From CAZKNJ01 sp964554185 (GTDB lineage: Bacteria > 4484-113): DNA of 64,000 nucleotides. Where the stretch lies: contig CAZKNJ010000001.1 of assembly GCA_964554185.1 (NCBI GenBank), positions 25,267 to 89,266 of the forward strand. Direction: 5' to 3'. Under the pieces are notes generated by a model. That model searched no databases and had not been told where the DNA came from. It was given only the letters and a program-made list of their open reading frames with translations. Position 1 is the stretch's first letter, and each line of letters begins with the position of its first letter. The position numbers and the translations under genes were made by a program. Of this stretch, positions 34,201 through 41,695 are shown one piece after another.

Positions 34201-34568
34201 GTCTTGCGCGGCTCGGCTTGATAACCAAGCTCCAGGACGTCAAACTGATCAACGACGCCATCAAAGTTCAGGTCAAGCTGGGCGAACCTCAGTTCCGGGT
34301 CGTTCAGCGAAACCGTGCGGACTTCGCGGGTGTCGCCGAAATGGGAGTCGATGCTCAGGAGCGCCTGCGGTTCGGGCAGCCGCCAGTCTTCAACCTCTCC
34401 CGCAGTCCATTTCTGCAACTGCGGGCGCATCTCGTCCCATGTCCGGCGGTTGGCCTCGCTTTCGTCCAGCCACTCCTGCGGCGGCTGCACCATGGCAAAT
34501 GCCGCGAAAGACGCAAGCAAGGCGCAAAGCGTAGAGACCATTGCGAGAAGGGCGAACTTGGTTCTCAT
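31293..34568 (-). CDS. Secreted M6-family metalloprotease with dockerin-like loop, Ig-like and IPT domains
   Basis: 1091 residues with signal peptide (LLAMVSTLCALLASFAAFA). Residues 98-114 hold one EF-hand/dockerin loop (D99, N101, D103, G104, V106, D110). The peptidase domain follows with zinc motif HEYGH at about 295-299, as in immune inhibitor A and M6 enzymes, and a D in AVDLYDTDY. Further on come two Ig-like units (PTVSITAPSEDDTVSG and INSVTPNDGATVSDDV) alternating with beta-sandwich carbohydrate/MAM-like units (WVDDVELNE, WYLDDVMV), and a final IPT/TIG domain (SVMPSRLSVGETTAISGSGFGG). ATGA overlap with the upstream cohesin-like gene and a GGGAGG site. Confidence 0.85.
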   Translation of the reverse strand: MRTKFALLAMVSTLCALLASFAAFAMVQPPQEWLDESEANRRTWDEMRPQLQKWTAGEVEDWRLPEPQALLSIDSHFGDTREVRTVSLNDPELRFAQLDLNFDGVVDQFDVLELGYQAEPRKTASIANSKGTVNLIIVRCEFSDVEADEAWDYDYTYDLMLADGTGDNPSFHDYYEEVSYGDLDIEGTVDDEGPNNGWYTAPNTKNYYKNNIMELLLYAAESIDEHTDFSDYDADGDGYADSFILFYPETEFVGGLWPHMSSGMNYYADGVIVDVHYVSGFGGAFTDSYNMCCAAHEYGHIMGAVDLYDTDYTSRGVGKWSLMAYNYDSSFKPPAFDPWHRMQYGWITPLVITEDTASLDILQIETNRFALKLWTNGDPGDEYFLVENREKTGTDATRPGEGLMIYHCDDSRSSNTNDSHRLVDVECATGLDGNNKDHLDYDDGSQGEPDDPFFSGNNDTFNFTSNPPSKSYAGSDSYVKVENISASGSTMTADISVETGTHPTVSITAPSEDDTVSGDVAFSADATADGSRTISKVDFYANGYFVGSDDTGSSDSYEITWNSRTCYNTTVYIAAKATDSEGETYTDTIEVTVDNSGEWPFSDSMDNTWNWAIYDPSGNAYWELKTSTYSSSPSCLGIGTGYDYNEHDRILSPLLDLTSTTEPTLGFYVRYRVSNSMDNVRVYVISEDGSDETQVKSYTGNDLSWKSHAVYLDDWVGERVFVAFELNSTSLSHDSGGGAWVDDVELNERSDPPSINSVTPNDGATVSDDVLIEVDASDDEEVTYVAFWMSGDYVGSDTSEPFQFSWNSRDAFNGDVDVLVRAYDADEQYDEVELTYTVDNTPFTPSYVCDFEDSDHFNDNWRIVDASGPGTWQLTNYSYYRGTHSAYCGQIGTHQYGAYEYDWLITPTVNLTSVLDPFLYFHHKYGTESGYDYVKIYATTDLQAWDLLGQFDGTGGWQVADYDLSSYGQPVKIAFLLQSDPLVVGEGWYLDDVMVRPFPEIDSVMPSRLSVGETTAISGSGFGGGHYPGALVLPGHGAVTAGEVTSWDDDEIVLDVPGDTVSGTIHMWGQDTGAAITIVLPPPTLEGLEQY

Positions 34569-35095
34569 TTCGCACCTCCCCGCCTAAGCTCAATGCGGTG
34601 CCGTAGTGAATCCCGCGCGCGCAGATCTTCTTCTAGAGCCACCGGCTCCTCCGGCAGCTGGTTGGTGAGCACGCGGAAGCGCGCTCGCAGCAACACGCCG
34701 TTGCCGATCGCGCCGGGCTCGATTCTGCGCTTGGTCAGAGCAAAGGCCAGCCTGCCGCCTTCCGCGCGCTGAAAGAACACCACTTCCGCCGGGTCGCCCA
34801 GGAAGCTGCCCTGGGACACGCGCTCCAGCTGCAGGCTGCTTTCGTCGTAGCGCAGGGTGCCAGCGATCTGGTAGAGGTCCAGCATGCTCTGCGCCGCCAG
34901 TGTGACCTCCAGCCGGCCTTCGCCGCCCGAGGTGGTGTATTCCTGCGTCAGCGAAACGGTGTTGCGTTCGCTCGCAGGCGGAATGGCCGGCTCCTGCACC
35001 GCCGGTCGGGTGGAAGCGCTGCCGCCCTTGCCGCCGCAGGCGGCGAGTGCAAGCAAGGCTATCAGCGCGGCAAACAAGTAGAGTGTTCGCTTCAT
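34565..35095 (-). CDS. Lipoprotein with a cohesin-like domain
   Basis: 176 residues. Signal peptide with lipobox LALAAC places it on the cell envelope as a lipoprotein. The mature part matches a type I cohesin layout: LYQIAGTLRYDESSLQLERVSQGSFL, then VVFFQRAEGGRLAFALTKRR and GNGVLLRARFRVL, the usual beta-sandwich landmarks. The next gene in the operon has a dockerin-type loop, so the pair may form a cell-bound protease. TATAAT at 35127-35132 lies 31 nt before the ATG. Confidence 0.6.
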   Translation of the reverse strand: MKRTLYLFAALIALLALAACGGKGGSASTRPAVQEPAIPPASERNTVSLTQEYTTSGGEGRLEVTLAAQSMLDLYQIAGTLRYDESSLQLERVSQGSFLGDPAEVVFFQRAEGGRLAFALTKRRIEPGAIGNGVLLRARFRVLTNQLPEEPVALEEDLRARDSLRHRIELRRGGAK

Positions 35096-35126
35096 GGTCG
35101 TGAACCTTCTAGGAGTTATCGCACAG

Positions 35127-35132
35127 ATTATA
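35127..35132 (-). promoter_or_regulatory. -10 box of the cohesin-M6 operon
   Basis: TATAAT on the minus strand, predicted start near 35120, leader about 25 nt with an AGAAGG site before the ATG at 35095. Confidence 0.5.
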
Positions 35133-35170
35133 CCTTGCGCCGCGCAGCTTGCAGTTATCGCGCGCGCATT

Positions 35171-38100
35171 TTACAGGTGCCAGCTGGCGGGACGCCAGGT
35201 GTAAGCCCCGGCATATCGCTCTCTCATTACCTGTGCGAACTGCGGCAGCGTCTCCCCGGTCAGCGCGCGCAGCCTCTCCGCGCCTACGTCAATCCACGCG
35301 ATTTCGCCTGCGTCCAGCAGCACCAGCCCGGCGGACACGTCCGCTTTGGGGTGCAAGCCTCGCGCCGCCAGCGCATACAGCAGCATCTGCGTTTCGTACT
35401 CCGCCGTCAGCGCCTCGGCGGATTTTCCTCGCAGGCTGTCAGTCTTGAAGTCCAGCACCGCGACGATGTCAGCTGCCCGCAGCAGCAGGTCAAAGCGCCC
35501 GCGAATGTGCACACCCGCTTCTGCCAGCAGGAATGGCGTCTCAACCAGAACAGCATCGGCGGCGAGTACGCGTTCTAGCACCCCGGCAGCCTTGAAGTTG
35601 GTCAGGAATCGCTCAGCCGCTGCGAAGTTGCGCCGCAGCACGGGTTCGTGCTCGGAGAACCGCGTTGCCAGCAGTTTATCCGACATCAGTTCTTTCAGCG
35701 AAGCTTTACCATGAAGCATCTCCGGGTGCCGCAAAGCGTAAGCCAGCAGGTCGTGAATAGCCGTTCCCAGCTCGCGCCCATCCGCGGAAGGCGCAGGATC
35801 GGAAGCGTTGTCCTTAGCCTCACGTTCAATGCGTGCAGCGAACGCCATCACGTCATGCACGCTGAACAAGTACTGGTGCAGCTGACTCACATCGGGAGGA
35901 GTCTCAGCCTCAGCCAGCAGGATTTCGGCTTCAGCGGCAGCAGCATCTCCGCCACTCGCCGGAGTGTACTGGGAGATCAATTCATCCAGGCTAGGCGTCT
36001 CGCCGCCATCCGCCGGAGTATCCTCTTCGGCGACTTCGGGGAAGTCTACCAGCCCGGCGAACTCACCATGCATGTCCGCCAAGGGTGCAAGCAAAGCCCG
36101 CCAGGGCACGCTGCGAAGCGGCTTCGGATTCAGCCCGAAGATGGCGATGTGCTCCACGGCGCGGGTCAACGCCACGTAAAGCAGCCGCGCTTCTTCCTGT
36201 TCCGAGCGCTCCTTCTCGGCTTCCAGGTGACGCTGGTAGAACGGCTCGCGGATGCTGCCCTCCAGGAACCGGTGGTTCACCCCCAGCTCGTACTTATCCG
36301 GATTGCCTTCGCTTGGTTCTACGGTCAGCAACGGATGGCCGCCCCGTCCCCCGGAACCAGCCTCCGCGAGTATCACTGCCGGGATAGTCAAGCCCTTAGC
36401 CTTGTGCACCGTCATCAGGCGCACGCTGTCGGGGCCCTCCAGCCACATCTCACCGATGTTCTGCTGCTGATACTCGGTCTCCGCCAACATCTCCACGAAC
36501 TCCGCCACGCCGGCAATTCCAATGGAGCTGGCTCCCAAGGCTAGATCAAGCAACTTCTCGAGATTCCACCGCGCCCTTTCCGGCGCACCGCGCGCAATGA
36601 GCTTCTCGCGCAGGCGCAGTCCCAATATCGCTGCCTCTACAATGTCGGAGACGGTGAGTAGCTCCATCTCTCCCACAAGCTCTTCTCGCCACCGGAGGAA
36701 TTCCTGCACTGCGGCTGCGTCCTCATCACGGGAGAAGGCGACGCCCTCCAGCAGCGCGCGGTTGAAGGAGACTTGTCTCTCACCATACTGCGATGCCGGT
36801 GCTGAGGCCGCCAACTCGGCGAGCCCCACCGACGACAGCCCAACCAAGTCGCTGCGCAAGGCTTCCGCCAACAGCCGGTCGTTCTCCGGCATCAGCAGCG
36901 TCCGCAGTATCCCCAGCACGGCCACAATCTCCGGCGTATCAAGAAAGCCGGTGCTGGTTTCGCTGACAAAGGGGATGCCCGCCCGAGCCAGCGCCGCCTC
37001 GTAGTAGTGCACTTGCTGGTTGGTGCGCAGCAGAATAGTGAAGTCGCTGTAGCTCAGCGGTGATGACTCTCGCTTTAGGCTTGTGTGGTGGAGACGTTCT
37101 TCTTCCACCATACGCCTGAGATACCGAGCCACCGCATCGGCCATCACCGGCCGGCTTTCTTCGGCCTTCAAATCCCGGTCATCATCGTCTACCGGCGTGA
37201 GGAATACCTCCACGCACGGCGCTTCGTTCTCGCGGAAGCCATACTCCGGCTTCTTCTCGGCTGCAGGAACCAGATCGTCGTATTCATAACCCAGCGAATC
37301 GCCCCAGTGGGCGCAAAGCGTGTTGACGAATTGGAGTATCTCCGGCCGTGAGCGGTAGTTGTGGCTGAGCTGCTCTACTCGCCCGATTTCCTCAAACTCC
37401 TCGCGCCGCTGGCGGATGGTTTCCGGCTCGGCGTAGCGCCAGCCGTAAACCGACTGCTTGGGGTCGCCCACATATCGCAGGGCCCGCCTCTCCGCCATCA
37501 GTTCAATTATCTGCACCTGCAGGGGATTTGTGTCCTGGAACTCGTCCACGAACACGCCGGCGAACCGTTCACGGTAGTCGCACCGCACCGCTTCATCGCT
37601 ATGCAATACGCGCAGAAACTCCAGCTGCAGGTCTTCAAAGTCCATCACCCCTGCGGCCCGTTTCTGAGAACTCAGCCGTGCGTCCAGCTCCGCCAGGATA
37701 CTGATCACTTCGTCCCGCAGCGGCTTGGCTGCAATCGCGGCGATGGCCTGCATGGCGAATTGGTAGCTGCCACCCCTGTATTCGTCACCATCCTTCACTC
37801 CCTTGAATCTGGCAAGGTCTTCTTTCAGCCCCTTCTCCACCCCCATGTGGCAGGCGGCAAAGACCTCTCTGAGCGCCCTTGCGTGTTCCTCCGTTGGCTG
37901 TAAGTCTTGGAGCAGCGCTTTGCGCTTGCTGATAGCCGCCCGCATAACGGCTAGCTTCTCCCGTGATTTCTCGTTCTTCACCTGATTAACCGGCAAGCTT
38001 TCAATGCGCTTGAGGTCAGCGCTGACTCGGCTCCGTGCTTCGCCCCACGGCAACTCCGCCATCTCGAATAGCGCTGCATCCAACGTTGTCACTCCCCGTG

Positions 38101-38617
38101 CGCGCAGCTTGCGGTAGAGGTCAAGCAATGCGCCCTCTAGCGAAGTGCCGCGACTGCCGCCGAAATATGAGTGGAATGGCAAGTTCTCCGCGAGCAGCTC
38201 AAAGGAATTGCCAACCGCGCGGTGCCGCTCGCGTAATAACGCAAGCAAAGCGCTTCGCGCCATCTGCCCAGCCTGCGGCTCATCCAGCACTTCAAACGCC
38301 GGATTCAATCCCAGCTCCGCCGCATGCCGCGCAAGCTCCGTACGGCAGAAGCTGTGGATAGTGCTTATGTTCAGCTCCTCCACCAGCGGAAGCGCCTTCA
38401 GCCCCATCTCTTTCAACATCGTTTCGCGAATACGGCTTCGCATCTCGTTTGCCGCGTTTTCAGTGAAGGTGATGGCGGCAAGCTGATGGGCGTTCTTGAA
38501 ATCCCTTTCTTTGAGCGCGGCGAAGAACTCCTCCGTCAGCCAATGGGTCTTGCCGGTTCCGGCGCTGGCAACACAGATTACCGGCCCGTTGGCCTGCTTC
38601 CTTCCCTGGGCGCTCAT
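35171..38617 (-). CDS. addA: ATP-dependent helicase/nuclease AddA (UvrD-like with PD-(D/E)XK nuclease)
   Basis: 1148 residues. Walker A ASAGTGKT is near residue 19, with AAITFTENAANEMRSRI, DEFQDTNPLQ, YVGDPKQSVYGWR, LSHNYRS, LMTVHKAKGLTIP and LLYVALTRAV as SF1 helicase motifs. The C-terminal nuclease has GTAIHDLLAYAL and VAVLDFKTDS. It resects double-strand breaks with AddB. ATG overlaps the addB stop as ATGA, so the two are co-translated. Length and motif order are normal. Confidence 0.9.
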   Translation of the reverse strand: MSAQGRKQANGPVICVASAGTGKTHWLTEEFFAALKERDFKNAHQLAAITFTENAANEMRSRIRETMLKEMGLKALPLVEELNISTIHSFCRTELARHAAELGLNPAFEVLDEPQAGQMARSALLALLRERHRAVGNSFELLAENLPFHSYFGGSRGTSLEGALLDLYRKLRARGVTTLDAALFEMAELPWGEARSRVSADLKRIESLPVNQVKNEKSREKLAVMRAAISKRKALLQDLQPTEEHARALREVFAACHMGVEKGLKEDLARFKGVKDGDEYRGGSYQFAMQAIAAIAAKPLRDEVISILAELDARLSSQKRAAGVMDFEDLQLEFLRVLHSDEAVRCDYRERFAGVFVDEFQDTNPLQVQIIELMAERRALRYVGDPKQSVYGWRYAEPETIRQRREEFEEIGRVEQLSHNYRSRPEILQFVNTLCAHWGDSLGYEYDDLVPAAEKKPEYGFRENEAPCVEVFLTPVDDDDRDLKAEESRPVMADAVARYLRRMVEEERLHHTSLKRESSPLSYSDFTILLRTNQQVHYYEAALARAGIPFVSETSTGFLDTPEIVAVLGILRTLLMPENDRLLAEALRSDLVGLSSVGLAELAASAPASQYGERQVSFNRALLEGVAFSRDEDAAAVQEFLRWREELVGEMELLTVSDIVEAAILGLRLREKLIARGAPERARWNLEKLLDLALGASSIGIAGVAEFVEMLAETEYQQQNIGEMWLEGPDSVRLMTVHKAKGLTIPAVILAEAGSGGRGGHPLLTVEPSEGNPDKYELGVNHRFLEGSIREPFYQRHLEAEKERSEQEEARLLYVALTRAVEHIAIFGLNPKPLRSVPWRALLAPLADMHGEFAGLVDFPEVAEEDTPADGGETPSLDELISQYTPASGGDAAAAEAEILLAEAETPPDVSQLHQYLFSVHDVMAFAARIEREAKDNASDPAPSADGRELGTAIHDLLAYALRHPEMLHGKASLKELMSDKLLATRFSEHEPVLRRNFAAAERFLTNFKAAGVLERVLAADAVLVETPFLLAEAGVHIRGRFDLLLRAADIVAVLDFKTDSLRGKSAEALTAEYETQMLLYALAARGLHPKADVSAGLVLLDAGEIAWIDVGAERLRALTGETLPQFAQVMRERYAGAYTWRPASWHL

Positions 38618-41600
38618 TCAAGCTTCTCCTTCGCGAGCTTGAAAGGCGGCTCGGGGAATCGTTCCTCCACTTCATTCGGCAGTGGTTCGCCGAAGAGGTC
38701 CCGGCGGCAGAGCCAGTAGGCTTCGCACTCGTCGCAGTCAACGCAGCTGCTGTGCGGTGCCCGCGGAAAATGCCCCATCCTGATGCCAGTGATGCTGCGG
38801 GCCAATGATTCAACGATGGCCTGAACCCCGTCTTCCTGATGGATCGTGTCCTCTGCCGGCTCCAGCGTCACTTTCAGGTTCTCTCTGAGCAGGTGGTAGC
38901 TGAATTCCGCCTTCTCCACATCGTTTCCTGCGATCGCGGCGGCTAGCATCGTGTAGATGTGCGGTGCCGTCGCGACGCCGAACCTAGCCTGCCCACCCTC
39001 GCTAGCCTTGCTGCTGAAACCGCTCATGTCGCTGGTCTTATAGTCGGTGACTGCCAGGCTGCTATCCGGCATCTTGTCCGCACGGTCAATCCATCCGTGT
39101 AGTGCGCACGTGCGGCCTTCGGTGTCGGCGAAATCGGCCCGTAGATCCTCCTCCATCTTCAGCACAATCGCCCTGCCAGCGATAAGCCTCTCGAAAGCAC
39201 TCTCGTAGGCCCGGCGCAGCGGATACTCCCACACTGCCCAGTGCCTCTCCAGCTCCAGCGGGAAGTCCAGAGGCGCACACTTGGCTGCGTAGGCTGCCAG
39301 CCGCTTGCGGAAGATACCGCTTATGTCGGCTTTATCCGGGAACCCGGCGAACGCTTCTTGCAGCGCCTCATGAGCCGCGCTCCCCACAGCCAGCGGCGTG
39401 ATCCCTTCCTGCAGCGATTCCGGCGGGTCGCCGGGCTTAACCAGGTTCAGCGCGAAGTACAGGTACGGGCACTTGCGGTAGGCGGTTAGGGCGCTCGGGC
39501 TGAACGAGCTTGGTGTCAGTGCCTCCGGAACGGCGAACGGCTGTCCGACCGGCTCAGCTTCCAGCCCTCCGCGCGCGAACAGACTTGCCCTTTCACTGTT
39601 GCCTGTCATTGCGAGCACACCGGCAGCAGCTTCCTTGGTGATTTCAGCGCTCTCGCCGTATCGCAGGGCTCCCGCGCAGTGGCGCATGAGCGCCCGCCGG
39701 CTGACGAAAGAGCTTTCGTGAGCGGGCGGCGTCGTGCCTCCTAGCTTCCCAACGGCGGGCGCGAGGAGGGATAGGAACGGCGAAGGCGCGATATCGTTGC
39801 CCTCCACTTCACGCTTGGCGTAAGTGACAACTGTGAGCTTGGTTGAGCGGGTTACGGCCGAGAGGAACAGGCTTTCTTCAAATGCAAAGTGCTCCTCCGG
39901 GCTGCGCAGCCTGACGCCAGCGAGTTCGGGCGAGGTGCGCAGAGCGTCTTCATCGCTGCTGAGATCCTCCCGCCCCTGTGGCCAGTGGTCTCGGTCGGCT
40001 TGCGGGACGAAGCACACATGCTTCTGCCACTGCCGCGCCGCCAGTGCATCCACCAGATAAACTCCCCCGGCGCCGAGTTCGCGGCTGGAACCTCCGGCGT
40101 ACAGGCAGATCTCCGCCAGCAGTGCTGGAAGCTCGTCGCCATCCATCTCTTCGCCTACGAGCGAGGCGGTCGCTTCCATAATGCTCTCCAGCGCGGCTTG
40201 CTCCCGCGCAAGCTCTATTGGGTTCCGCACGGCATCGCCCAAGTGCGGCTCCAGTGCGGTAATGAACTCGCGCCCCAATGCAGCCAGCAGATTGCGCATC
40301 CATTCGGTGTTGCCCTTGTCCGTGCCCTTGATGCTCACCAACCGGTCCAGCAGAGCTGCAAATACCTCGGCTTCGTTGTCCCGTGCGAACGTCTTCATTC
40401 CTTCGGCGTCAAGGAACAGCCCCATCCGGCGCAGGAAAGTGAACAGCGCGTGGCTCGGCCTCAGTAGGGCGGGGCAGCTGGTGTGAACCAGCCGTTGCAG
40501 GGATTCGTGGCCGGGGTTTGCTGCGAATGTAAAGCACGATGAAAGGAAGCGTGCGGCCCTGGCCGATTCAGAGGAGTCGGTCAAGTCTATCAGGGGCAGG
40601 CCCGCTTCGCGAAAGTGGTGGCGTAGCGCCGCCACGAAACGCGCATCCGTCTTACGTAGGATGACCAGGAACTCGTCTAGCGGTACGCCTTCTTTCCGGT
40701 GCAGCGCCAGCACCCGCTCAGCGATGAACTGCGCCTCCTTGATATATGTGGGCAGCGGACGAAGCTCAATGCCTTCGGCCTGGACGGCCACCACTGCTGC
40801 AACGCCTGTGAACGTCTCAGCAGCCTTGACCTCGGCAACTGCGCCAAGCAGCTTGACTGCGCTGTTAGCGGGTTTTTCCAGCAGTATTTCCTCCAGGCCA
40901 AACCGGCGTAACGCTAAGGCGAACGCCATGGCCTGTGCGCTTCCCGGCAAGTCGGGCGCAGTCATGAAGAATGAGCGGGCATTGGGGGCGATGGCCGCCA
41001 GCGCCGTTTCGTGCAGCGGATGCAGGTCGTAGTAGCCATCCACCAGGATTAGCCCGGGAAGCAGCTCCCTGCACCGCCCCTCCTGCAAGGCTAGGACAGC
41101 CAGCTCCTGCGCCAGTAGGCCATCGTAGCGCTGCGATGCCTTCATCGCCCATAGGTGGCGCACTGCCGCCTTGAGCGCGATTGCGCCGCGGGCAGGCAGC
41201 CTGGGCATTTCGTTCCCGGGCAGGAGCTTCAGGAAGAGCCCGGCGTTCCTGAGCGCCTCTACCATATGCTTCACCTGGCGCGCGGCTGAAAGGGTGAGCG
41301 GAATGTCTGCTTCCTTTGCAGAGTTCAGTCCGTGGATGATCCGGCGGAAGGCCAGCAGTTCCTCCAGGCTGGTCATTCGCCGCCCATCTAGTAATCCGGC
41401 TTCATCAGCTATCCCGCGCAGAAACTCCGCTAGCGTGAGCACTTCGGACTCGCGCAAAGCGCGCAAGGCGCCGCGCTGCATAATTACGGTGCGCAGGTAG
41501 TCGCGGTGTGACGCATCGGGCACAATCACCACGCGCCTTTCGCCCGGCCGTTCTTTGAGCGAATGCAGAAACCGCTCGATGAGCTTGGAGGTCTTACCTG

Positions 41601-41646
41601 AATGCGGTAGGCCGGTTACGATTGCTTTCCCCGAAGCGGCGTTCAT
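38614..41646 (-). CDS. addB: ATP-dependent nuclease subunit AddB
   Basis: 1010 residues. N-terminal Walker A TGLPHSGKTSKL and an inactivated helicase-like body, as in AddB/RecC-type subunits. C-terminal PD-(D/E)XK nuclease with GSAAHEALQEA and LAVTDYKTSDMSG. Cysteines in YRKCPYLYFA and SSCVDCDECEAYWLC match the Fe-S cluster that staples the AddB nuclease domain. It works with AddA in break repair. Divergent from leuS; overlapping promoter elements lie between. Confidence 0.85.
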   Translation of the reverse strand: MNAASGKAIVTGLPHSGKTSKLIERFLHSLKERPGERRVVIVPDASHRDYLRTVIMQRGALRALRESEVLTLAEFLRGIADEAGLLDGRRMTSLEELLAFRRIIHGLNSAKEADIPLTLSAARQVKHMVEALRNAGLFLKLLPGNEMPRLPARGAIALKAAVRHLWAMKASQRYDGLLAQELAVLALQEGRCRELLPGLILVDGYYDLHPLHETALAAIAPNARSFFMTAPDLPGSAQAMAFALALRRFGLEEILLEKPANSAVKLLGAVAEVKAAETFTGVAAVVAVQAEGIELRPLPTYIKEAQFIAERVLALHRKEGVPLDEFLVILRKTDARFVAALRHHFREAGLPLIDLTDSSESARAARFLSSCFTFAANPGHESLQRLVHTSCPALLRPSHALFTFLRRMGLFLDAEGMKTFARDNEAEVFAALLDRLVSIKGTDKGNTEWMRNLLAALGREFITALEPHLGDAVRNPIELAREQAALESIMEATASLVGEEMDGDELPALLAEICLYAGGSSRELGAGGVYLVDALAARQWQKHVCFVPQADRDHWPQGREDLSSDEDALRTSPELAGVRLRSPEEHFAFEESLFLSAVTRSTKLTVVTYAKREVEGNDIAPSPFLSLLAPAVGKLGGTTPPAHESSFVSRRALMRHCAGALRYGESAEITKEAAAGVLAMTGNSERASLFARGGLEAEPVGQPFAVPEALTPSSFSPSALTAYRKCPYLYFALNLVKPGDPPESLQEGITPLAVGSAAHEALQEAFAGFPDKADISGIFRKRLAAYAAKCAPLDFPLELERHWAVWEYPLRRAYESAFERLIAGRAIVLKMEEDLRADFADTEGRTCALHGWIDRADKMPDSSLAVTDYKTSDMSGFSSKASEGGQARFGVATAPHIYTMLAAAIAGNDVEKAEFSYHLLRENLKVTLEPAEDTIHQEDGVQAIVESLARSITGIRMGHFPRAPHSSCVDCDECEAYWLCRRDLFGEPLPNEVEERFPEPPFKLAKEKLE

Positions 41647-41653
41647 TTCGTGG

Positions 41654-41662
41654 TGCTATAAT
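41654..41662 (+). promoter_or_regulatory. Extended -10 of leuS
   Basis: TGCTATAAT, predicted start near 41669, leader about 27 nt with GGTGGT before the ATG at 41696. It overlaps the -10 of the divergent addB. Confidence 0.55.
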
Positions 41663-41669
41663 CTTAGCA
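41661..41669 (-). promoter_or_regulatory. Candidate extended -10 of addBA
   Basis: Minus-strand TGCTAAGAT, 14 nt before ATG 41646. It shares bases 41661-41662 with the leuS -10, so the two promoters should exclude each other. Confidence 0.35.
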
Positions 41670-41695
41670 TCTGCAGGTGTCCCCTGGTGGTATCA

